Positions 34,947-46,129 of a DNA stretch of 64,000 nt are shown here, in pieces; within the stretch, counting starts at the first letter, position 1, and every line of letters begins with the position of its first letter. This DNA is from Capra hircus. Lineage: Eukaryota > Chordata > Mammalia > Artiodactyla > Bovidae. The notes under the pieces are model-generated. The model did not search any database, was not told the origin of the DNA, and saw only the letters and a list, made by a program, of their open reading frames with translations. A program made the translations under genes and the position numbers. The DNA lies in contig NW_017189729.1 of the NCBI RefSeq assembly GCF_001704415.2, forward strand, positions 62,001 through 126,000. Direction: 5' to 3'.

Positions 34947-37900
34947 TTGGAGAACCCCAGAGTGAGTAGAAGGAAAGAAATCTTAAAAATTAGGGCAGAA
35001 ATAAATGAAAAAGAAGCAAAAGAGACCTTAGCAAAAATCAACAAAGCCAAAAGCTGGCTCTTTGAAAGGATAAATAAAATTGACAAACCATTAGCCAGAC
35101 TCATCAAGAAGCAAAGACAGAAAAATCAAATCAATAAAATTAGAAATGAAAATGGAGAGATCACAACAGACAACACAGAAATACAAAGGATCAGAAGAGA
35201 ATACTATCAGCAATTATATGCCAATAAAATGGACAACGTGGAAGAAATGGACAAATTCTTAGAAAAGTACAATTTTCCAAAACTGAGCCAGGAAGAAATA
35301 GAAAATCTTAACAGACCCATCACACGCATGGAAATTGAAACTGTAATCAGAAATCTTCCAGCAAACAAAAGCCCAGGATCAGACCACTTCACAGCTGAAT
35401 TCTACCAAAAATTTAGAGAAGAGTTAACACCTATCATACTCAAACTCTTCCAGAATATTGCAGAGGAAGGTAAACTTCCAAACTCATTCTATGAGGCCAC
35501 CATCACCATAATACCAAAGAATGACAAAGATACTACAAAAAAAAGAAAACTACAGGCCAATATCACTGATGAACATAGATGCAAAAATCCTCAACAAAAT
35601 TCTAGCAATCAGAATCCGACAACACATTAAAAAGGTCATACACCATGACCAAGTGGGTTTTATCCCAGCGATGCAAGAATTCTTCAATATCCACAAATCA
35701 AACAATGTAATTCACCACATTAACAAATTGAAAAATAAAAGCCTTATGATTATCTCAATAGATGCAGGGAAGGCCTTTGACAAAATTCAACATCCATTTA
35801 TGATAAAAACTCTCCAGAAAGCAGGACTAGAAGGAACATACCTCAACATAATAAAAGCTATATATGACAAACCCACAGCAAACATTATCCTCAATGGTGA
35901 AAAATTGAAAGCATTTCCCCTAAAGTCAGGAACAAGACAAGGGTGCCCACTTTCACCGCTACTATTCAACATAGTTCTGGAAGTTTTGGCCACAGCAATC
36001 AGAGCAGAAAAAGAAATAAAAGGAATCCAAATTGGAAAAGAAGAAGTAAAACTTTCACTGTTTGCAGATGACATTATCCTCTGCATAGAAAACCCTGAAG
36101 ACTCCACCAGAAAATTACTAGAGCTAATCAATGAATATAGTAAAGTTTCAGGATATAAAATCAACACACAGAAATCCCTTGCATTCCTATACACTAATAA
36201 TGAGAAAGTAGAAAAAGAAATTAAGGAAACAATTCCATTCACCATTGCAACGAAAAGAATAAAATACTTAGGAATATATCTACCTAAGAAACTAAAGACC
36301 TATATATATAGAAAACTATAAAACACTGATGAAAGAAATCAAAGAGGACACTAATAGATGGAGAAATATACCATGTTCATGGACAAGAAGAATCAATATA
36401 GTGAAAATGAGTATACTGCCCAAAGCAATTTACAAATTCAATGCAATTCCTATCAAGCTACCAGCGATATTTGTCACAGAACTAGAACAAATAATTTCAA
36501 GATTTGTATGGAAATACAAAAAAAGCTCGAATAGCCAAAGCAATCTTGAGAAAGAAGAATGGAACTGGAGGAATCAACTTGCCTAACTTCAGGCTCTACT
36601 ACAAAGCCACAGTCATCAAGACAGTATGGTACTGGCACAAAGACAGAAATATAGATCAATGGAACAAAATAGAAAGCCCAGAGATAAATCCACACACATA
36701 TGGACACCTTATTTTGACTAAGGAGGCAAGAATATACAATGGAGTAAAGACAATCTCTTTTATAAGAGGTGCTGGGAAAAGTGGTCAACTACTTGAAACC
36801 TGTATACTATCATGTAAGAAACCAATCGCCAGTCTATGTTCAATGCAGGATACAGGATGCTTGGGGCTGGTGCACGGGGATGATCCAGAGAGATGATATG
36901 CAGTGGGATGTGGGAGGGGGGTTCATGTTTGGGAACTCATGTACATCCATGGCGGATTCATGTCAATGTATGGCAAAACCAATACAGTATTGTAAAGTAA
37001 AATAAAGTTAAAAAATAAATAAATAAATAAAAAAGAATGAAACTAGATCACTTTCTAACACCATACACAAAAATAAACTCAAAATAGATTAAAGATCTAA
37101 ATGTAAGACCAGAAACTATAAAACTCCTAGAGGAGAACATAGGGAAAACACTCTCAGACATAAATCACAGCAGGATCCTGTATGATCCACCTCCCAGAAT
37201 TCTGGAAATAAAAGCAAAAATAAAAAAATGGGATTTAATTAAAATTAAAAGCTTCTGCACAACAAAGGAAAATATAAGCAAGGTGAAAAGACAGCCTTCT
37301 GAATGGGAGAAAATAATAGAAAATGAAGCAACTGACAAACAACTAATCTCAAAAATATACAAGCAACTCATGCAGCTCAATTCCAGAAAAATAAATGACC
37401 CAATCAAAAAATGGGCCAAAGAACTAAATAGACATTTCTCCAAAGAAGACATACGGATGGCTAACAAACACATGAAAAGATACTCAACATCACTCATTAT
37501 CAGAGAAATGCAAATCAAAACCATAATGAGGTACCACTTCACACCAGTCAGAATGTCTGCAATACAAAAATCTGCAAGCAATAAATGCTGGAGAGGGTGT
37601 GAAGAAAAGGGAACCCTCTTACACTGTTGCTGGGAATGCAAACTAGTACAGCCACTATGGAGAACAGTGTGGAGATTCCTTAAAAAAACTGGAAATAGAA
37701 CTTCCTTATGACCCAGTAATCCCACTGCTGGGCATACACACTGAGGAAACCAGGATTGAAAGAGACACATGTACCCCAATGTTCATCGCAGCACTGTTTA
37801 TAATAGCCAGGACATGGATACAACCTAGATGTCCATCAGCAGATGAATGGATACGAAAGCTGTGGTACATATACACAATGCAGTATTACTCAGCCGTTAA

Positions 37901-38021
37901 AAAGAATACATTTGAATCAGTTCTGATGAGATGGATGAAACTGGAGCTGATTATACAGAGTGAAGTAAGCCAGAAAGAAAATCACCAATACAGTATACTA
38001 ACACATATATATGGAATTTAG
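34947..38021 (+). pseudogene. L1 ORF2 RT and C-terminal domain remnant
   Basis: Continuation of ORF2 in shifting frames. 34947-35630 covers the linker and RT start (LPANKSPGSDHFTAEFYQKF). 35521-36321 covers the RT core, with DAGKAFDKIQHPF (motif A region), GTRQGCPLSPLLFNIVLEVL (motif B region) and an intact LSLFADDIILC catalytic box. 36329-36780 is the thumb region, and 37036-38021 the C-terminal domain with the CWRGCEEKGTLLHCCWEC knuckle-like segment and terminal HIYGI. Frameshifts and a 3'-UTR insert at 36798-37035 abolish translation. The RT catalytic box itself survives. Confidence 0.93.
36798..37035 (+). mobile_element. L1 3'-UTR-only insert nested in ORF2
   Basis: ORF2 text breaks after gtggtcaactacttg and resumes at aaaagaatgaaactagatca exactly where the uninterrupted copy at 47370 continues. 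Between lies ~205 bp of ruminant L1 3' UTR (aacctgtatactatcatgta to acagtattgtaaagtaaaat) plus an (aaat)n tail. It reads gatgatccagagagatgata, like the antisense L1 at 22743 and unlike the host 3' UTR (gatgacccagagaggtgtta). I see no TSD. The 5' junction shares ttg with the target. Confidence 0.9.
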
Positions 38022-38384
38022 AAAGATGGCAATGATGACCCTATATGCAAGACAGCAAAAAAGACACAGATGTGTATAGCGGACTTTTGGACTCAGAGGG
38101 AGAGGGAGAGGGTGGGATGATTTGGGAGAATGGCATTCTAACATGTATACTATCATGTAAGAATCAAATCGCCAGTCTATGTCCGATGCAGGATACAGCA
38201 TGCCTGGGGCTGGTGCACGGGGATGACCCAGAGAGGTGTTATGGGGAGGGAGGTGGGAGGAGGGTTCATGTTTGGGAACGCATGTATACCCATGGTGGAT
38301 TCATGTCAATGTATGGGAAAACCAATACAGTATTGTAAAGTAAATAAAGTAAAATTAAAAATTAAAGAAAAATAAACTAGTGAT

Positions 38385-38906
38385 TTGAAGACTCCACAAA
38401 TACATATATCAAAGACTGAAGTAAGCTGATTTGTGTTTAAAATAATTCTTAATTTTAAAATTACAATAACAATTGCGACTATTAAAAGTCTTTTATCTTT
38501 AGACTGACATATAATTGAAATATTTGATATTTCAGCTGCTAGAGCCTTAACAAATTGGACACCATTTCTCCTCACATCTACCTTTCAATAGCATTACAAT
38601 ACTTTGTTTGTATGAATTGATATTATAAGTACTTAATGCATGCATATATTAGCAGAACTCTAAGTATTTTCATTTTTAAATGTGATCAAACTATCAAATT
38701 GATTTTAAATGCAACATGTCAAGGTACAATGACTAAGGCAAAATAGTGTATTATCAGCCCAAGCACAACTGATCCATATCCATCTTGTTCAAAAGCATTA
38801 TTATATATCTATATATGAATTAGTGCTTGGGTGACAGAAAATAATTTGAAATTAATAATTAGGCCAAATCATTAATAAAGGAGATGTGCACGTGCACACA
38901 CACACA

Positions 38907-38943
<37 letters not shown>

Positions 38944-39615
38944 TCTCTCTTCATCCAGCAATTCATTTACACAGTTCCTGTGGGGAAAAGATGATAGGTA
39001 GGTATTATACAGCATCTGAAATCCTGAGAACCATGGTTTCTTTAATAGCAATGCCAGTCAGGATCTGTGACTTAAAGAAATCCCAAAGGTTTACTGTTAA
39101 TTCCACAGAGAGTATAGGATAATTTTCTAAACAGTTTCTTCCTAACAGGTAGATAATCTTGAGGTCAATAGGTTGATTCATTTCACTGGTATTTAGGACA
39201 TTATATTAAAACAATTTCCCCCATATCCTCCCTTATCACTGCTAATTTCAGTAAAAGTAAATTTACACAGAATATTTGCCTGGGGATGCTTTTCTGGTTT
39301 CCAGTAACATTTGATTAACATATAGAAAATAAAATAGGACATAGTTCAATTGTTCAAGTCTAAATCATAGATATTCAAATACAACAGATGTTGCTTTTGC
39401 AAAGGAAATTTTTACATAAAATTATTTTATGCTTTTATGTAATAGGGTTCCTAAAAGACTTATTCAAACAGATATTTGACTATTACATTTTCTCTTCTTT
39501 TTTTCAAAAATATTTTAGAGACCCTAGTTATACTTGAGGATCAAGTTTATTTCCCAGAATTAACAGTAATTTTCCAGCTGAAAGAAATTGATTTTAGACT
39601 ATCAAGTGTATTTTC
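38385..39615. other. Unique DNA with a (CA)n microsatellite
   Basis: No gene recognised. Contains the microsatellite annotated separately; the remainder is AT-rich single-copy-looking sequence. Confidence 0.4.
38893..38941. repeat. (CA)n microsatellite, interrupted once
   Basis: A CA dinucleotide run of about 24 units broken by one aaa interruption near 38908, followed by a short (TC)n tract. Likely polymorphic in populations. Confidence 0.95.
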
Positions 39616-39831
39616 ATGTGCTCAGTTGCTCAGTCATGTTATCATGGTGGCTCAATGGACTGTGGTCTGCCAGGCTCTTCTGTCCATGGAATTTTCCAGG
39701 CAAGAATACTGGAGTGGGTTGCCATTCCCTCCTCCAGAGGGTCTTCCCAACCCAGCGATCAAACCCGGGTCTCTTGAGTCTCCTGCATGGGCAGGTGGAT
39801 TCTTTACTACTGGCACCACCTGGGAAGCCCA
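39616..39831 (-). mobile_element. Bov-tA SINE, antisense
   Basis: The minus strand starts at the tRNA-like head gggcttcccaggtggtgcca (39831) and ends at the shared tail (tgagcaactgagcacatg, 39616). It is complete or nearly so. A 15-A run at 39838-39852 lies just beyond the head end and is not the SINE's own tail. Confidence 0.92.
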
Positions 39832-39974
39832 CAGGGCAAAAAAAAAAAAAAACTGATATACATAGCTGAATTATACGGGAGAAATAAATGACAGAAAGAA
39901 CAAGATTTAAAAAGCTAGAACTGAACCTATGTAAACATGAAAGACAGTTCTGTGTACATTAAAAATGAGCAAAT

Positions 39975-40159
39975 AGGACTTCCCTGGTGGTCCAGTGGCT
40001 AAGACTCCACACTCCCAATTCAGGGAGACTGGGTTTGATTCTGGGTCAAGGAATTAGATAACACATGCTGCAACTAAAGATCATGCACACTGCAACTATG
40101 ACCCAGTGCAGCAAAAATAAATAAATAAACATTTTTTAAAAAGCTAAGGGGAACTTCAA
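39975..40159 (+). mobile_element. CHR SINE with perfect 14-bp TSD and extra 3' sequence
   Basis: Begins aggacttccctggtggtcca and carries tRNA-like boxes (tggctaagactccac, gggtttgattctgg). It ends in (aaat)n at 40115-40130, then continues about 25 bp (attttttaaaaagctaaggg and gaacttc) before the right TSD. TSDs aaaaatgagcaaat at 39961-39974 and 40160-40173 are identical. The SINE body itself is diverged. Confidence 0.92.
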
Positions 40160-40227
40160 AAAAATGAGCAAATTGATTCAGGTAGAACATGGCAGGTAAG
40201 CCAATTCTACTGTGAAATTCCATGTGC

Positions 40228-40443
40228 ATGTGCTCAGTTGCTTCTGTCATGTACAATTCTTTGTGACCCTATGGACTGTAGCCTGCTTGGTTCCTCTATC
40301 CATGGGATCTTCCAAGCAAAAATACTGGAGTGGGTTGCCATGCCCTCCTCTAGGGGATCTTTCCAACTCAGGGACTCAACCTGCAACCCCTGTATATCTT
40401 GCATTGCAGGTGATTATTTAAGGCTGAGCCAATGGGGAAGCCC
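40228..40443 (-). mobile_element. Bov-tA SINE, antisense
   Basis: Antisense copy with the tRNA-like head gggcttccccattggctcag at 40443, the body aatactggagtgggttgcca near 40321-40340 (plus strand) and the shared tail at 40228-40260. An AT dinucleotide microsatellite follows a few bases downstream on the plus strand. Confidence 0.92.
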
Positions 40444-40471
40444 AAACTTTCATGAAGCTTATATAAATGAG

Positions 40472-40473
40472 TG

Positions 40474-40514
<41 letters not shown>

Positions 40515-40590
40515 TTGTGTACATATATATTTGTGTATATATACATTTGTATATATACAAATATGTATATACATTTGTATATTAGAAAAT
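40472..40590. repeat. (TA)n / TATG microsatellite with palindrome
   Basis: Pure (TA) run 40474-40500, then imperfect TATATTTGTGTA units. 40545-40562 is a perfect 18-bp palindrome, atttgtatatatacaaat, able to form a cruciform or hairpin. Confidence 0.93.
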
Positions 40591-40902
40591 TTCTACAGAG
40601 TAATCCAATTTAAGCTTACCACATTTCAACAGGTATATATATTATGCACTGTATAAGATATATGTATCCATTTTATATCTTAAAATATTAAATATCAAAG
40701 AGAAAAATAATCAAAAGCAAACAGAGAAAAGTCTTTGTAAAATAGTGACACTTTATTGCATTTTACTTTTTTATTTATGATTAACAAAATATACTACTAC
40801 ATTTTTCACTAAACCAACAAATACCAAAATAATATTTGTTAAATTCATAAAATGTGTCTGGCAATATGATATTCTTTAAAGATACACTGTCTAGAGTGGT
40901 CT

Positions 40903-42410
40903 TAAGATGGTGGAGGAATAGGACGGGGAGACCACTTTCTCCCCCACAAATTCATCAAAAGAACATTTAAACGCTGAGTAAATTCCACAAAACAACTTCT
41001 GAATGCCGGCAGAGGACATAAGACACCCAGAAAAACAGCCCATTGTCTTTGAAAGGAAGTAGGAAAAAATATAAAAGACAAAAAAAAAGAGACAAAACAG
41101 GTAGGGATGGAGCTCCGTTCCCAGAAGGGAATCTTAAGAAGAGAGAAGTTTCCAAACACCAGGAAACACTCTCACTGCCGAGTCTATGGTGAGCCTTGGA
41201 ACCACACAGGGCAACATAACTGGGAGGAAAAATAAATAAATAATGAAAACCCACAGATAACATGCCTGACGGTAACTCCCCCAGTGGAGAGCAGCACAGA
41301 CGCCTGCACCTGCCACTAGCAAGTGGGGGTTGGGCAGGGAGGCACGTGTTGCATTGTTTAGAGTAAGGACTAGGCCTGAATGCCCATGGGCAATCTGAGG
41401 GAGCTAACTTGGACTAGCAAAGCAGTCTGTGGGATAGCTATCACGCAAAAAGCCCTAATCTAAGACACCACCAGGCCCGCTCACAGAACAAAGGACTGAA
41501 CAGAGATAGCCAGCTGCAGATTGTCCTCCTCTGGTGACAGGCAGCCAGAGCTGGAAGGGGGCAATGACAGCCCCAGAGAGACATTATCTACCAAACTGCA
41601 AGCAGGTTTCTTTGCTAGCTAAGACTTCTTGGGGTTCTGGATGGTCAACATCCAGCTGAGAAGGTGCACCGGTTGTAATCCCAGAAAACAGAGCAGCAGG
41701 GATGAGGGAGGCGATAAGGCGCAGTGACCGCGCTCGCCAAACACCACATCACCTGAGCTGCTCTGACCTGGGAAGGGCGCAAAACACAGGCCCAACCGAG
41801 TCTTTGCCTCTGAGGACTACCTGAGTGCCTGAACCTGAGCGGCTTAGACCTGGGAGGTCCATGCAGCCCAGGGTCGGCCTTGGGCAGTCCCAGTAGAGCA
41901 ACCTAGAGCCTGAGCAATGTGGGCAGGGAGGGAACATGCACCATGAGCGGGGTCAGGCCCAGTATGGCTGAGACACTGCGAGCACACACCAGTGTTATTT
42001 GTTTGTAGCATCCCTCCCTCCCCACAGCACGACTGAACAAGTGAGCCTAAAAAAGTGTCCACCACCACCCTCTTGTGTCAGGGCAGAAATCAGACACTGA
42101 AGAGACCAGCAAACAGAAGAAGCTAAAATAGAGGGAACCACCTTAGAAGTGACAGGTGCAATAGATTAAAACCCTGTACTTAGTACCGAATACAGAGGAA
42201 GGGGCCTATAGATCTTGAAAACATAAGCCAGACCAAGGAAGTAGCCGAAAATGAACTGACTCCACACTGCCCACAACAATACCAGGGAAAGTCCTAGATA
42301 TATTTTTACTATTTTTACTATAATTTTAAAGTCATCTATTACTCCTTTAATTTTCATTTTTATAACCTACTATTATTTTGCAAAAAAAGTGACCCTATTT
42401 TTAAAAGCAA

Positions 42411-42457
<47 letters not shown>

Positions 42458-43568
42458 GTGACTTTTTCTTCTTTTTTTCCTTTCCTTAATATTGTATTTT
42501 TGAAACTCCAACATCAAGTCTAGATTTTTAATCTTTGTTTTTTGGTATTTCTTATCAATTTTGTACCTTTAAGAACCCAATCTTCAGTACCCATTTTTAC
42601 TTGGGAGTGAGATTAATGGCTTGACTGCACTCTCCCCCTTTAGACTCTCCTTTTTCTCCACCAGGTAGCCTATACTTCCTCCCTCCCCCTTCTCTTTTCT
42701 ACCCAACTCTGTGAATCTCTTTGTGTGTTTCAGATTGTACAGAATGATAGGGAACTGATTACTGGCTGGATCTGTCTCTCTCCTTTTGATCCAACCCCCT
42801 TTATCCTCCTGGCCATCTCTGTCTCCTTCCTCCCTCTTCTCTTCTCTGTATAACTCCATGAACATCTCTGAGTGGTCCAGACTGTGGAGCACACATAAGG
42901 AGGTGATTACTGGCTAGCTTGCTCCCTCCTCTTTTGATTCCACATCATCTCATTCGGGTCACCTCTAACTCCCTCCTTCCTCTTCTCTTCTCCATGTAAC
43001 TCTGTGAACCTCTCTGGGTGTCACTCACTGTGGAGAAACTTTTCATCTTTAACCTAGATGTTTTATCAATGGTGCTGTATAGATGGGGAAGTTGAGAATA
43101 CTGTAAAAATAAGACTGAAAACCAGAAGCAGGACGCTTAAGTCCAAATCCTGAGAACACCAGAACTCATGACTCCAGGGAACATTAATCGATAGGAGCTC
43201 ATTAAATGCCTCCATACCTACAGTGAAACCAAGGACCACCCAAGGGCCAATAAGTTCCAGAGGAAGACATATCACACAAATTCTCCAGTAACACAGGAAC
43301 AAAGAATTGAGCTTCAATATACAGGCAGCCCAAAGTCACTCCAAACCCACTGACATCTTACAACTCATTACTGGACACTTCATTGCACTCCAGAGAGGAG
43401 AAATCCAGCTCCACCCACCAGAACACCAACACAAGCTTCCATAACCAGGAAGCTTCCCTAACCAGGAAACCTTGAGAAGCTACCCATGCAACCCCACCTA
43501 CAGCGAAGAGAACTCCACAAACTGCCAGAATACAGAAAGGCCACCCCAAACACAGGAATATAAACAAG
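40903..43568 (+). promoter_or_regulatory. L1 5' UTR, second sense copy
   Basis: Same organisation as the 5' UTR at 30407: CpG-richer block (41260-41990), T-rich stretch with a (TA)n expansion (42413-42446), then a pyrimidine-rich tract (42600-43010). It is more diverged from the other copies than those are from each other in several places, for example an insertion around 42150-42250. Confidence 0.7.
42413..42446. repeat. (TA)n microsatellite in L1 5' UTR
   Basis: A TA run of about 16 units at a place where the L1 at 30407 reads only accatatatagtc (31809-31820). Expanded after insertion or in the source copy. Confidence 0.93.
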
Positions 43569-44495
43569 ATGAAGAGACAGCGGAATATCCAGCAGGTAAA
43601 GGAACAGGAGAAATGCCCACCAAACCAAACAAAAGAGGAAGATATAAGGAATCTACCTGATAAAGAATACTGAATAATGATAGTGAAAATGATCCAAAAT
43701 CTTGAAATCAAAATGGAATCACAGATAAATACCATGGAGACAAGGATTGAGATGCAAGAAAGGTTGAACAAGGACTTAGAAGAAATAAAAAAAAGAGTCA
43801 ATATATAATGAATAATGCAATAAATGAGATCAAAAGCATTCTGGAGGGAACAAATAGTAGAATAACGGAGGCAGAAGATAGAATTAGTGAAGTAGAAGAT
43901 AGAATAGAAGAAACAAATTAATCAGAGAGGAAAAAAGAAAAAAGAATTAAAAGAAATGAGGATAATATCAGAGACCACCAGGACAATGTTAAATGTCCCA
44001 AAATTCGAATAACTAGAGTCCCAGAAGAAGAACACAAAAAGAAAGATGACGAGAAAATACTTGAGGAGATAATAGTTGAAAACTTCCCTAAAATGGGAAA
44101 GGAAATAGTCACCCAAGTCAAAGAAACCCAGAGAGTCCCAGACAGGATAAACCAAAGGTGAAACACCCCAAGAAACATATTAATCAAATTAACAAAGATC
44201 AAACACAAAGAACAAATATTAAAAGCAGCAAAGGAAAAACAACAAATAACACACAAGGGGATTCCCATAAGAATAACAGCTGATCTTTCAATAGAAACTC
44301 TTCAGGCCACGAGGGAATGGCAAGACATACTTAAAGCAAAGAAAGAAAATAACGTACAGCCCAGATTATTGTACCCAGCAAGGATCTCATTCAAATATGA
44401 AGGAGAAATCAAAAGCTTTCCAGACAAACAAAAGCTGAGAGAATTCAGCATCACCAAACCAGCTCTCCAACAAATGCTCAAGGATCTTCTCTAGA
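43569..44495 (+). pseudogene. L1 ORF1 pseudogene, second sense copy
   Basis: Begins atgaagagacagcgg and keeps the order of the family: basic N-terminus (KCPPNQTKEED), coiled coil (43720-43915), RRM-like segment with IRITRVPEEEHKKKDDEK near 43995-44060, and C-terminal domain (QPRLLYPARISFKYEGEIK near 44355-44415), ending at TAG near 44495. Stops at about 43673, 43808 and 43920 and a stop at 44160 (ccaaaggtga) break the frame. Confidence 0.9.
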
Positions 44496-44545
44496 CAGGA
44501 AACACAAAAAGGGAGTATAAACTCGAACCCAAAACAATAAAGTAA

Positions 44546-46090
44546 ATGACAGTGGGGTCATACTTATATATAATTACCTTAAACGTAAATGGGTGGAAAG
44601 TCCCAACCAAAAGACAAAGAATGGCTAAATGGAGACCATGTATATGTTGTCTACAAGAGACCCACCTCAAAGCAGGGGACACCTATAGACTGACAGTGAA
44701 TGACTGGGGAAAGATATTACAGGCAAATAGAAAACAAAAGAAAGCAGGAGTAGCAATATTCATATCAGATAAAATAGACTAAAACAAAGGCTGTGAAAAG
44801 AGACAAAGAAGGACACTAATGATCAAAGGATCGATCCAAAAAGAGGATATAAAAATTATAACTATATATTCACACAACATAGGAGCAACGCGATATTTAA
44901 GGCAAAAGCTAACATGTCTGAAAGGGGAAATTAACAACACAATAATAGTGGGAGACTTTAATACCCCACTCACACCTATGGATAGATTTACTAAACAGAA
45001 AATTAACAAGGAAACAAACTTTAAATGATACCATAGACCAGTTAGACCTAATTGATATCTATGGGACATTTCACCTGAAAACAATGAATTTCAGCTTTTT
45101 CTCAAGTGCACACAGAACCTTCTCCAAGATAGATCACATCCTGGGCCATAAATTTAGTCTTGGTAAATTCAAAAACATTGAAATCTTTCCAAACATCTTT
45201 TGTGACCACAATGCAGTAACATTAGATCTCAATTACAGGAGAAAGACTATTTAAAATTCCAACATATGGTGGCTGAAAAACACACTGCTGAATAACTAAC
45301 AGATGACAGGAGAAGTCAAAAAAGAAATCAAAATACGCATAAAACCAAATGAAAATGAAAACAAAACAACCCAAAACCTGTGACACAATGTAAAAGCAGT
45401 GCTAAGGGGAAGGTTAATAGCAATACACGCATACCTCAAGAAACAAGAAAAAAAGTCGAATAAATAACCTAACTCTACACCTAAAGCAACTAGAAAAGAA
45501 AGAAATGAAGAACCCCAAGGTTAGTAGAAGGAAAGAAAACTTAAAAATCAGGGCAGAAATAAATCCAAAAGAAACAAAAGAGACCATAGCAGAAATCAAC
45601 AAAGCCAAAAGCTTGTTCTTTGAGAAGATAAATAAAATTGACAAACCATTAGCCAGACTCATCAAGAAACAAAGGGTGAAAAATCAAATCAACAAAAATA
45701 GAAATTAAAATGGGGAGATCACAAGAGACAACACAGAAATACAAAAGATCATAAGAGACTAATATCAGCAACTATATGCCAATAATATGGACAACTTGGG
45801 AGAAATGGACAAATTCTTAGAAAAGTACAACTTTCCAAAACTGAACCAGGAGGAACTAGAAAATCTTAACAGATCCATCACAAGCACAGAAATTGAAACT
45901 CTAATCAGAAAACTTCCAGCAAACAAAAGCCCAGTTCCAGACGGCTTCACAGCTGAATTCTACCAAATATTTAGAGAAGAGCTAACACCTACCCTACTCA
46001 AAATCCTCCAGAAAATTGCAGAGGAAGGTAAACGCCCAAACTCATTCTATGTGGCCACCATCACCTTAATACCAAAACCTGACAAAGATA

Positions 46091-46129
<39 letters not shown>

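Larger units (their letters stand above)
30407..38373 (+). mobile_element. Near-full-length ruminant L1 (sense) with nested 3'-UTR insert
   Basis: The element contains a 5' UTR (30407-32990), a broken ORF1 (32991-33915), a broken ORF2 (33967-38021) and a 3' UTR with A-rich tail (38022-38373). Flanks carry aaactagtcat (30396-30406) and aaactagtgat (38374-38384), 10 of 11 identical, read as the TSD. Both ends are therefore authentic. A separate ~240-bp L1 3'-UTR piece (36798-37035) interrupts ORF2. The 5' end faces the 5' end of the antisense L1 at 22743-28237, only ~2.2 kb away. Confidence 0.96.

Noticed and set aside
39975..40110. A tRNA gene at the head of the CHR SINE, and similar tRNA-like heads in the Bov-tA copies
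   Set aside because: They match SINE heads, cannot be folded into a full cloverleaf by eye, and continue into SINE bodies.
40471..40656. A Tyr/Ile-rich open frame
   Set aside because: It is a translation of the (TA)n microsatellite.
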